The notes under the pieces are model-generated. The model had not been told where the DNA came from. It did no database searches and saw only the letters and a list, made by a program, of their open reading frames with translations. From CAZVFX01 sp964626565 (GTDB lineage: Bacteria; Myxococcota_A; UBA9042; CAIXZC01), in NCBI GenBank assembly GCA_964626565.1, contig CAZVFX010000222.1, positions 1-6,903 on the forward strand: 6,903 nt of DNA, given 5' to 3'. This document shows, piece by piece, positions 1 through 5,209 of this stretch (the first letter of the stretch is position 1; every line of letters starts with the position of its first letter). A program made the position numbers and the translations under genes.

Positions 1-60
1 GACTAGCTGGGCGGCAGCCTCGAGATACCCAAATCCAGATCAGCCCTGAAAGCGGCGGGG

Positions 61-120
61 CGACACAGCGAGGGGCGCTAGCCCTGGACATCGGATCATC
101 CAATACCGTTTGACCCACCC
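61..120 (+). repeat. Interspersed repeat B, copy 1
   Basis: This copy shares with 3361-3420 and 4864-4926 the order: a small hairpin (here gggc-gcta-gccc), then CCTGG, then GATCATCCAA, then CCG-TT-A-CC-ACC. The loop and arms differ between copies but the hairpin persists. The 1-253 interval contains this element, the inverted C element at 230-281, and no convincing gene. Bases 1-60 resemble the spacer before B3 (GCGGCA-AGCCTC-GAG), so the window may begin inside a third composite repeat whose A part lies off the left edge. Confidence 0.7.
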
Positions 121-229
121 GGGCACCACCACAAACCTCCTCACCGCGGCCTCACCGCGCCCCAACGGGCGGCCCCTCAAACGCGTAGGCAGTTTCACCA
201 CGTCATCCCTGCCCACCCACGAGCAGTGA

Positions 230-281
230 CAGTGCGCACCGAGCTTTCAGCCGGTGGTGGGACGGGCTTTCAGCCTGTCCC
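230..281 (-). repeat. REP-like element C, copy 1 (inverted)
   Basis: Read on the minus strand, this matches the C elements at 5042-5096 and 6469-6520: GGGACAGGCT at one end, CAGTGCGCAC-type sequence at the other, and CTGAAAGC between. The match to 6467-6518 is clear, with one small indel. It runs straight into the DUF3427 reading frame, supplying the only GTG codons available as starts. Confidence 0.7.
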
Positions 282-1234
282 CGCGTCGGGAGTGGCTGGT
301 GCGGGAGATCCGCAGCTTTGGCCGCGATATCGATCTGCAGACCTTCCTCCGCGAAGCGGAAGTGGATCTTGACGACATCTATCGCGGCGGAAGATGCTGG
401 CTGGAGCTGAAACGAGAGGCGGGCCTTCCGGTTCCGGAAATCACAGACGACCAGAAGATACCCATGCGGGCCTTCTGCAGAGTCTCGCACTGGGACGACC
501 CGGAACTCCTAGACGTCGCTGAGAAACTGGCCAGCGGCGATGTTCGTTCGGACGCCAGTTCAGGCGGGATCGGCAGGCGTCTTTGCTCCGTGGTCCTTTC
601 GAGCCTCTACGGTGTGGAAGTCCCCGCCAGGCTCAATGACTTCTTGCAGCTTGTAGCAAACCACGATGCTGTGCGAGCCGAGCTTGGCGAACTGATTCCG
701 GTGCTGCGTGACCGGATTGAGCATGAGCCGAAGATCGACCGACAGGTTCGACTGCGGGGAATCCCGCTCAGTATTCGCTGCCGGTACAGTCGGGACGAAG
801 TCATGGCTGCCCACGACATCGTTCGTTCTGGAAAGCTGTTTCAGCCGAGGGAAGGCGTGTATTTCGATGCTGACACTCGGCACAACATTTTCTTTGTGAC
901 GCTGCAGAAGACCGAAAAGGACTACTCGCCGACTACGATGTACGAGGACTATGCAGTGTCCCCGACGCTGTTCCACTGGCAGTCCCAAAGCCAGACCCGA
1001 GCCGGGTCCGAAAAGGGCAGGCGGCACGTTCATCATCGTGATTCGGAAATCACGCCATTACTGTTCGTGCGTGAGACGAAGAAGGACGATCGAGGAATCA
1101 CGAGACCGTACCTGTTCCTCGGACCGGTCGAGTACGTGAAGCACTCGGGGGACCGACCGATGAATATCGTTTGGAAGTTGCAGTACGCCATGCCTATGGA
1201 CGCCTACCGGGCGGCCAAAGTTGTTGCGGGGTGA
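254..1234 (+). CDS. DUF3427 domain protein, N-terminally truncated SF2 helicase remnant
   Basis: The C-terminal half carries clear DUF3427 signatures: FFVTLQK (residues 213-219), TTMYEDYAVSPTLFHWQSQSQ (227-247), FVRE (271-274), YLFLGPVEYV (286-295) and PMNIVWKL (302-309), ending with the MP motif at 313-314. In the family this domain ends large proteins with a DEAD/DEAH (ResIII) helicase core, often behind a phospholipase-D-like nuclease. None of those domains is present. Residues 11-60 look like the linker that follows the helicase core. Residues 1-10 are translated from inverted repeat C (230-281), so the native gene appears to begin, broken, near base 284. The GTG at 254 has no Shine-Dalgarno sequence, an in-frame stop lies at 227-229, and the first in-frame ATG is at 464. 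The body has no internal stop or frameshift, so decay is recent or the fragment is kept. It converges on the HNH gene at 1303, 68 bp away, with no clear terminator between. Domain identity is fairly sure; expression is doubtful. Confidence 0.8.
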   Translation: MVGRAFSLSPRREWLVREIRSFGRDIDLQTFLREAEVDLDDIYRGGRCWLELKREAGLPVPEITDDQKIPMRAFCRVSHWDDPELLDVAEKLASGDVRSDASSGGIGRRLCSVVLSSLYGVEVPARLNDFLQLVANHDAVRAELGELIPVLRDRIEHEPKIDRQVRLRGIPLSIRCRYSRDEVMAAHDIVRSGKLFQPREGVYFDADTRHNIFFVTLQKTEKDYSPTTMYEDYAVSPTLFHWQSQSQTRAGSEKGRRHVHHRDSEITPLLFVRETKKDDRGITRPYLFLGPVEYVKHSGDRPMNIVWKLQYAMPMDAYRAAKVVAG

Positions 1235-1302
1235 CAAGGTGGACCGGTGGCTTCAGGCCGCCTGGGCCAAATGTAGTGGCCGAAGCGTCCGTATGTCACC
1301 CG

Positions 1303-2235
1303 CTACCCCAGGTAGCAGTGCTCGTTGTGCCACTTGAGGAATTCCGGCGAGGGCTTCAGGCCAGGAGTTGACGGCAAGTTGAGCTCTCGTCCGCTAAGGG
1401 GATAGTACGAACGACCGTTGGAGAAGTCCTGCTTCAGGCGGGGGCTTACTTCCAGTCGGTGTCTCGGAGTCACCGTGACGTACCCCCGGTCGAATAGCCT
1501 GTGCAAGTCGGCTCGCAGAAGAAGGCCGTTGGAGACCACGGTGGGACCATCGTCGGACACGGGCCTGATGTGGGCGGCCTCGAGAGCCGGGAGGGAGTGT
1601 TCCCGGGTCACCGAACACGCCCAGTCGTATGCCTCAGAGACTTGCACCCGAAAAGTCCCCTGACCGGGCCGGACCTTGGCTCTGGTGAAGAGTTCGTCAA
1701 GCGGATTGCTTTGTTCGTCGCCCAGCAAAATGTGTTGGTGATCTGAGACCTTCAGCCGTTCTTGACATTCGAGCCAAACGCGGAGGCCTTCACCAACGGC
1801 TAGGTCGTACTTGGCCGCCCGTTGGGTACGGGGCTTCCAGTCCGCCGGCTGTGGTATCCACTGCTCCTCCGGGAAGAAGACGGGCTGTGCGATGAGAACG
1901 CAGCCGATTTCGTTGGAGCCACCTTCCTTTTGATAGCCGAAGCCCTTGCGGATGCGCTCGATGCGTTCGCGCATGGCCGCGAAAGAAACGCAACCGTTCC
2001 GGGCTTCGAAGCACTCCCAGGCCAGCCAGTCCGGCAGTTTGACGTACCGTTCGAACAGTCCGAAACCGACAATCGCGTTGTGCGGGTGTCGCAGTTTGAA
2101 GAAGAACGGCGAATACGGTTCCGACCTGAAGCCACGTCGGGCCGACGGCAGCCAGAAGTTCACTTCATCGTTTGGGGCAGACGCCAAGAGCGTCTGGTAC
2201 CAATCGAAATCGGTGATGGCGATTGTGCCTTGCAT
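1303..2235 (-). CDS. HNH endonuclease with probable PUA-like N-terminal domain
   Basis: This 310-residue protein has two parts. The C-terminal third is an HNH nuclease: YDWACSVT (203-210), LEAAHIRP (218-225, His222), NGLLLRADLHRLFD (236-249, Asn236 and His245) and a following GYVTVTP strand. The HNH triad is complete, so metal-dependent DNA cleavage is expected. Residues 1-135 match a recurring N-terminal module of restriction-type HNH proteins: DFDWY (9-13), EVNFWLPS (24-31), FFFKL (44-48), IVGFGLFE (55-62), AWECFEARNG (72-81), IGCVLIAQPVFFPEEQWI (110-127). Its strand pattern resembles the EVE/ASCH/PUA-like folds that read modified bases; that fold call is inference. The ATG at 2235 is chosen because the family motif begins directly after it and GAGG lies 4 nt upstream. 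It lies 302 bp behind the Nudix gene on the same strand, has its own promoter candidate, and converges on the DUF3427 fragment. No damage is visible. Confidence 0.88.
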   Translation of the reverse strand: MQGTIAITDFDWYQTLLASAPNDEVNFWLPSARRGFRSEPYSPFFFKLRHPHNAIVGFGLFERYVKLPDWLAWECFEARNGCVSFAAMRERIERIRKGFGYQKEGGSNEIGCVLIAQPVFFPEEQWIPQPADWKPRTQRAAKYDLAVGEGLRVWLECQERLKVSDHQHILLGDEQSNPLDELFTRAKVRPGQGTFRVQVSEAYDWACSVTREHSLPALEAAHIRPVSDDGPTVVSNGLLLRADLHRLFDRGYVTVTPRHRLEVSPRLKQDFSNGRSYYPLSGRELNLPSTPGLKPSPEFLKWHNEHCYLG

Positions 2236-2260
2236 GCCCTCGTTCCAGTTTCTGACTTGT

Positions 2261-2297
2261 CCGCCATGATTATGGCGGGTCGCCTACAGTCTTGCAA
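2261..2297 (-). promoter_or_regulatory. Promoter of the HNH gene with dyad over the -10 box
   Basis: On the minus strand TTGCAA (2292-2297) and CATAAT (2269-2274) are separated by exactly 17 bp, a good sigma-70 pair, placing the transcript start about 25 nt before the ATG at 2235. A perfect inverted repeat, ccgccat-gatt-atggcgg (2261-2278), covers the -10 box, as an operator would. The rest of the 302-bp gap (2298-2537) shows no gene, repeat or clear terminator. Confidence 0.55.
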
Positions 2298-2537
2298 CAA
2301 GGATCGCGCTGTCTTCCGAACGGCGAATCGCAGGAGCTAGCTTCCGTTACCCTTGTGCTTGAGTCTGGGGTCGGCGTGGAAGGGACCCATCCCAACCTGC
2401 CCCGGAGGCGTCTTGTGACGAGGAGCAGCAGTGCACTTCGACTGTCGCTCAGCGTAAACTGGCCCTGGAAACGGAGTCGGCCCCAAAGAACTCGTGGGGT
2501 AAGAGATCTGATGGATTTCCGCAGTCGCCCGCCCGCG

Positions 2538-2948
2538 TTACGCCGTCGAGTTGGTCAGAGCACTTAGCACCCCCACCAACCTTCGATCCGCATCCGCGAG
2601 ATCGAAGGCATCCACCTCCTCCACCGCCGCCCAGGCGACGGCCTGGTGTTCTTGCGGCGTTAAGGTGCCGCGCCAGCTTTCGACCCGATACGCCATGAGG
2701 CGGATGATGATGTGCGGGTACTCGTGGACGACCTCACCGAGGAAGTCGCCGATGGTGGCGTTGATGGTGAGTTCTTCGGTCAACTCCCGGTGGAGGGCTT
2801 CGGCCGGCGTTTCGCCTGGTTCGATCTTGCCGCCGGGGAATTCCCATTTGTTGGGGTTGTGCCCAACGCTGGGGCGTTGGGCCAGGAGGACCTTGGGGCC
2901 GTTGGTTATTATGGCGGCTACTACTGGGGTAGGTTCTCGGGTCGGCAT
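2538..2948 (-). CDS. Nudix hydrolase, (deoxy)nucleoside triphosphate pyrophosphohydrolase, NudG/MutT-like
   Basis: This 136-residue protein is full-length for a small MutT-type enzyme. The Nudix box GX5EX7REUXEE is intact at residues 40-59 (Gly40, Glu46, Arg54, Glu55, Glu58, Glu59), so Mg2+-dependent hydrolysis of an NTP to NMP plus pyrophosphate is expected. The glycine that usually follows the box is threonine (Thr61). VVAAIITNGPKVLLAQRP (9-26), KWEFPGGK (34-41) and HQAVAW (101-106) with a later DLADAD resemble E. coli NudG, a CTP/dCTP/5-methyl-dCTP pyrophosphohydrolase, more than MutT itself; this comparison is from memory. The ATG at 2948 has CGGAGG six bases upstream and its own promoter candidate. 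The neighbours are restriction-type nucleases on the same strand, so a role in cleaning modified nucleotides is conceivable but unproven. General 8-oxo-dGTP house-cleaning is the alternative. Confidence 0.9.
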   Translation of the reverse strand: MPTREPTPVVAAIITNGPKVLLAQRPSVGHNPNKWEFPGGKIEPGETPAEALHRELTEELTINATIGDFLGEVVHEYPHIIIRLMAYRVESWRGTLTPQEHQAVAWAAVEEVDAFDLADADRRLVGVLSALTNSTA

Positions 2949-2963
2949 TGCGGCCTCCGGGTC

Positions 2964-2998
2964 ACCTCCAGAATAGAGGAGGTGGGGGGCCGCTGCAA
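2964..2998 (-). promoter_or_regulatory. Promoter of the Nudix gene, -10 inside an inverted repeat
   Basis: On the minus strand TTGCAG (2993-2998) and TATTCT (2970-2975) are 17 bp apart. The -10 box lies in the centre of a dyad with arms cacctcc (2963-2969) and ggaggtg (2978-2984). The segment aligns with the promoter of the McrA-type gene at 4567-4609 around AGAATA, AGGA and CCGC-GCAAG (plus-strand reading). The predicted start gives a leader of only about 15 nt carrying the CGGAGG ribosome site. Confidence 0.5.
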
Positions 2999-3005
2999 GC
3001 GGGGT

Positions 3006-3062
3006 GGACGGGCTGATTGCCCGTCTTGCCCTGGGGCTGAAGGCCCAACGGCACTGGCCCGC
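3006..3062 (+). repeat. REP-like element C, copy 2
   Basis: Two short palindromes in tandem, acgggc-tgatt-gcccgt and ggggctgaaggccc, are followed by GGCACTGG. This is the layout seen at 5042-5096. It lies between the Nudix promoter and repeat A copy 1; at the other A copy (4617) no C element separates promoter and A, suggesting insertion here or loss there. A further hairpin, cccgcc-cggcag-ggcggg, follows at about 3059-3076. Confidence 0.65.
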
Positions 3063-3096
3063 CCGGCAGGGCGGGGGTTTGGGTGCGGTTGTGTTT

Positions 3097-3279
3097 GTTG
3101 GGGAGCGGACAAGCTATCCCCTATCCGTCCTCCGACGCTCCCTGCTGGTATCGTCTCCGGACACCTTTCCCAGCGGGAAAGGGCCGCCTATTCCGCCACC
3201 ACTCCAGCCGATGTTGCATGATCCCCGCCCTGAAGCGGGCGGGCTAACACTCCCGAGCGCGCGAGGCCCGCATGGCATG
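3097..3279 (+). repeat. Direct repeat A, copy 1 (183 bp)
   Basis: It aligns without gaps to 4617-4799 with 10 mismatches over 183 bp, nine of them in the last 48 bp. Bases 3109-3231 are identical in both copies. It contains three hairpins: gggagcg (3101-3107) with cgctccc (3136-3142), cctttccc-agc-gggaaagg (3164-3182), and cccgccc-N6-gggcggg near 3224-3243. No conserved reading frame is convincing, so a non-coding mobile or structural element is likely. It lies upstream of the Nudix gene. Confidence 0.93.
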
Positions 3280-3360
3280 TCAGTTGCATCGCCCGCCTTA
3301 CGGCGCGGCCTGGCCTGCAAACACCCCATTCCCTACACAGCCCCGCTAGGGGCCTAAGCC

Positions 3361-3510
3361 GGTAGCTAAGGGTGTGAACCCTGGAAATTCGATCATCCAA
3401 TTCCGATTCAACCACCGTCGCGTTGGCTCAGGTTGTCGTTACCGAGGTCTTTCAGGACCACCGCCCGCTTGCGGGCGGCCAACGTCAACGGCCACCGAGC
3501 ACGCCAACCG
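3361..3510 (+). repeat. Interspersed repeat B, copy 2, with hairpin tail
   Basis: The B core (AGCTAAGGG, CCCTGGAAA, CGATCATCCAA, CCGATT, CCACCGTCG) is followed by a degenerate tail with the strong hairpin ccgcccgcttgcgggcgg (3461-3478) and a CGAGCACGC motif related to the end of repeat A. The interval 3280-3643 holds only such repeats. Bases 3280-3360 include cccc-gcta-gggg and no gene. Confidence 0.75.
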
Positions 3511-3550
3511 GTGCCAACGCGTGATCACCGTTAGGGATTTGGATGATCAG

Positions 3551-3600
3551 GTTCCAGGCCTGAAGGCCTTCGCTACCGGCTTAGGCCCCTTTGGGGCTGT
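3551..3600 (+). repeat. Degenerate REP-like element, possible C copy
   Basis: Two hairpins in tandem, aggcc-tgaa-ggcct (3556-3569) and gcccc-ttt-ggggc (3585-3597), have the spacing of the C elements but little exact sequence match. It lies 44 bp beyond the stop codon of the McrA-type gene and could help end its transcript, though no T-run follows. Confidence 0.4.
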
Positions 3601-3643
3601 GTTCGGATTGGGGTTTCTGGGGACGCCCGCGGGTGCGGGAGGA

Positions 3644-4552
3644 TCAGGCACTGCGTTCCGGCCAACGGAACCGGTTCTTATGATGCCAGTCAATAAACTG
3701 GCCCGCCGGCTTGTCCGCAGCCGACTGCGGCCCTCGCATGCGCGCATGCGAGAAAGAAATGATCGTGGCCTCGGTTGTGTCGTGGCCGCTCACGTCTTGG
3801 GAGACGAGGATGTGGTGTTCCTGAGTTAGGGTTATGGCGCCGAGGTCGAAGGCTTTGTGATGCAGGCTGCAGAGTGCGAGGCCGTTGGGGACGGTGTCCG
3901 GGCCGGCGTACTGGTGCCACTTGATGTGGGCGGCTTCGAGACCGAACAGGGTATCGCCCAGGCGCGCATCGTAGCCGCATACTGCGCACTTGCGCTCGTA
4001 CGCACGTAATACCTGGTGACGGAAGTTGGGATCCCGCTTGCGGCGGGTGACTGTTTCGGTGGCGAGGTCCAGGCCTACCGCCTGGAGGATGTCGTTGTGG
4101 ACACTTTGTGGCCAGAACTGGTCGAGGAGTTGCGTCGCCAGGCGGTCGATTAGGCCTGGGGTGACCTGGAGCTGCTTCCACAGCAGTTGGGGGACCTCCC
4201 CCACTGCGTGGTGGTGCAACAACGACCGCCTGGTGGGCTGGGACTTGCCCTTGCGCGTGCGCAACGGGTGTTCGAATTCGGCACGGTCGTGGACGTGCCA
4301 GAAACCATCGTTCTGGAGATACCAGAAGGGGAACTCCGGATGGTGCGACTTCCGGGGAGGGCCGAACTCGCGGAGCAGTTGCGTGAGAGGAACGTTGACT
4401 TCCTCGAAGGAAAGGGTGTTGGGGTTGCCCGCCCGAGCGCGGGCGAGGAGGAGGAGCGTCAGCAGCGGCTTGTGTGGGGCAAGCTGGCTGCCTCGCTTCC
4501 AGGTGTTGAGCTGGGAGACGAGGGTCTCCCAGGTGTGGGTGTGGTCGTTCAT
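3644..4552 (-). CDS. SBD-HNH (McrA-type) restriction endonuclease for phosphorothioated DNA
   Basis: This 302-residue protein has the layout of the sulfur-binding-domain McrA family (ScoMcrA, SprMcrA), type IV enzymes that cut DNA carrying Dnd-type phosphorothioate linkages. The N-terminal domain shows WKRGSQLAPHKPLLTLLLL (18-36), LLREFGPPRKSHHPEFPFWYLQ (59-80) and NDGFW (81-85), the segments expected for sulfur binding. The C-terminal nuclease shows RDPNFRHQVLRAYERKCAVC (173-192), GLEAAHIKWH (204-213, His209), NGLALCSLHHKAFD (223-236, Asn223, His231/His232); Cys189, Cys192 and Cys228 could hold zinc. The ATG at 4552 is preferred over a TTG at 4603: AAGGAGG lies just upstream (3-nt gap, rather short), family proteins start near here, and the 17 extra residues would be translated from promoter and palindrome DNA. 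The gene is intact, has its own promoter, and is bracketed by the A repeats. No dnd modification genes are visible in the window. Confidence 0.88.
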   Translation of the reverse strand: MNDHTHTWETLVSQLNTWKRGSQLAPHKPLLTLLLLARARAGNPNTLSFEEVNVPLTQLLREFGPPRKSHHPEFPFWYLQNDGFWHVHDRAEFEHPLRTRKGKSQPTRRSLLHHHAVGEVPQLLWKQLQVTPGLIDRLATQLLDQFWPQSVHNDILQAVGLDLATETVTRRKRDPNFRHQVLRAYERKCAVCGYDARLGDTLFGLEAAHIKWHQYAGPDTVPNGLALCSLHHKAFDLGAITLTQEHHILVSQDVSGHDTTEATIISFSHARMRGPQSAADKPAGQFIDWHHKNRFRWPERSA

Positions 4553-4566
4553 CGACCTCCTTGGGG

Positions 4567-4609
4567 CCGTCCTGAGAATACAGGACGGGGAGGCCCGCCG
4601 CAAGGCGGG
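4567..4609 (-). promoter_or_regulatory. Promoter of the McrA-type gene framed by two palindromes
   Basis: On the minus strand TTGCGG (4598-4603) and TATTCT (4575-4580) are 17 bp apart. The -10 box is exactly the six-base centre of a perfect dyad, ccgtcctg (4567-4574) and caggacgg (4581-4588). The -35 box overlaps the centre of a second dyad, cccgcc-gcaa-ggcggg (4594-4609). The segment is homologous to the Nudix promoter at 2964-2998. The dyads may be operators, or REP hairpins that merely resemble promoter boxes. Confidence 0.5.
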
Positions 4610-4616
4610 GGTTAAC

Positions 4617-4799
4617 GTTGGGGAGCGAACAAGCTATCCCCTATCCGTCCTCCGACGCTCCCTGCTGGTATCGTCTCCGGACACCTTTCCCAGCGGGAAA
4701 GGGCCGCCTATTCCGCCACCACTCCAGCCGATGTTGCATGATCCCCGCCCTTGAGTGGGCGGGCTAACACTCTCGAGCATGCGAGGCCCCGTTGGCATG
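4617..4799 (+). repeat. Direct repeat A, copy 2 (183 bp)
   Basis: This is the partner of 3097-3279 at a constant offset of 1,520 bp. The mismatches near the end include both loop and flank changes around the cccgccc/gggcggg hairpin (4744-4763), whose arms are preserved. It begins 8 bp beyond the McrA-type promoter. After GGCATG the copies diverge until the B element. Confidence 0.93.
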
Positions 4800-4863
4800 A
4801 TGCTCATCCGGCCCGGGGGCCGGAGAGCCCGGTAGGGGCGGCAACAGCCTCATCGAGGCGACT

Positions 4864-5019
4864 CGACACAGCTAGGGGTGATAACCCTGGAAACCTCGAT
4901 CATCCAAATCCGATTGACCCACCGTCGTGTTGGCAGAGGCCTTTGTTACTGCGGTCTTCGATCCGCCCCACAAGCGGGCGGAGGAACACTCCCGAGCATG
5001 CAAGCCTGATGCGACATGG
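4864..5019 (+). repeat. Interspersed repeat B, copy 3, with A-like tail
   Basis: The B core has hairpin ggg-tgataa-ccc, CCTGGAAA, TCGATCATCCAA and GATTGACCCACCGTCG. It is followed at 4961-5019 by a second copy of the A 3' end: a cgcccca-caagcgggcg hairpin, then AACACTCCCGAGCATGC and CATGG. The gene-free interval 4553-5209 consists of the McrA promoter, A2, B3, C3, a long hairpin and the icd promoter. Confidence 0.8.
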
Positions 5020-5041
5020 CCTGGTGACGCCTACGGCGTCC

Positions 5042-5096
5042 GGACAGGCTAAAGGCCTGTCATCACCTCGGGCTGAAAGCCCAATCGCACTGGGCC
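5042..5096 (+). repeat. REP-like element C, copy 3
   Basis: It carries GGACAGGCTAAAGGCCTGTC, CATCACC, then a gggct-gaa-agccc hairpin, then ATCGCACTGGG. It is close to the C element at 6469-6520 and to the inverse of 230-281. It lies directly before the long hairpin upstream of icd. Confidence 0.75.
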
Positions 5097-5124
5097 GCGC
5101 GGGTGGAGCCCCCTCCACCCGCGC
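5097..5124. repeat. Long perfect hairpin upstream of icd
   Basis: Arms 5097-5107 and 5114-5124 are perfect 11-bp complements (gcgcgggtgga / tccacccgcgc) around the loop gccccc. No T-run follows, so it is not a canonical Rho-independent terminator, though it would insulate icd from upstream transcription. It is separated from the icd -35 box by only 10 bp. Confidence 0.7.
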
Positions 5125-5134
5125 TATGGAGTCC

Positions 5135-5163
5135 TTGAAGGACAACCGCGCCCGTTGTATAGT
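5135..5163 (+). promoter_or_regulatory. icd promoter
   Basis: TTGAAG (5135-5140) and TATAGT (5158-5163) are separated by 17 bp, a good sigma-70 promoter, giving a leader of about 40 nt before the ATG at 5210. The -35 box lies in a small palindrome, gtcctt-g-aaggac (5131-5143). A TTGACG at 5174 is too far (23 bp) from the TATACG at 5204 to be preferred. Confidence 0.6.
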
Positions 5164-5209
5164 GCCGCAGTTTGTTGACGCACGGCGCCTAACCCCCACG
5201 AGGTATACG

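Noticed and set aside
2712..3221. 169-codon plus-strand frame opposite the Nudix gene
   Set aside because: It overlaps an intact Nudix box on the other strand and continues into repeats C and A.
3097..3279. Repeat A as an insertion sequence or MITE
   Set aside because: I could not find matching terminal inverted repeats or a target duplication at its ends, so only a direct repeat is claimed.
3374..3829. 151-codon plus-strand frame between repeat B2 and the end of the McrA-type gene
   Set aside because: It is made of repeat translation followed by antisense of a real gene, with no recognisable motif.
4553..4603. TTG start at 4603 for the McrA-type gene
   Set aside because: It would overlap both promoter boxes and palindromes and add 17 residues not expected in the family. 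The ATG at 4552 with AAGGAGG fits better.
4026..4754. 242-codon plus-strand frame opposite the McrA-type gene and across repeat A
   Set aside because: It is antisense to a conserved coding frame, and its end is translated repeat DNA.
3097..4799. Integron cassette array with attC sites
   Set aside because: The repeat-gene-repeat layout resembles cassettes, but no paired RYYYAAC/GTTRRRY core sites of attC form were found at the repeat ends, and no integrase is present.
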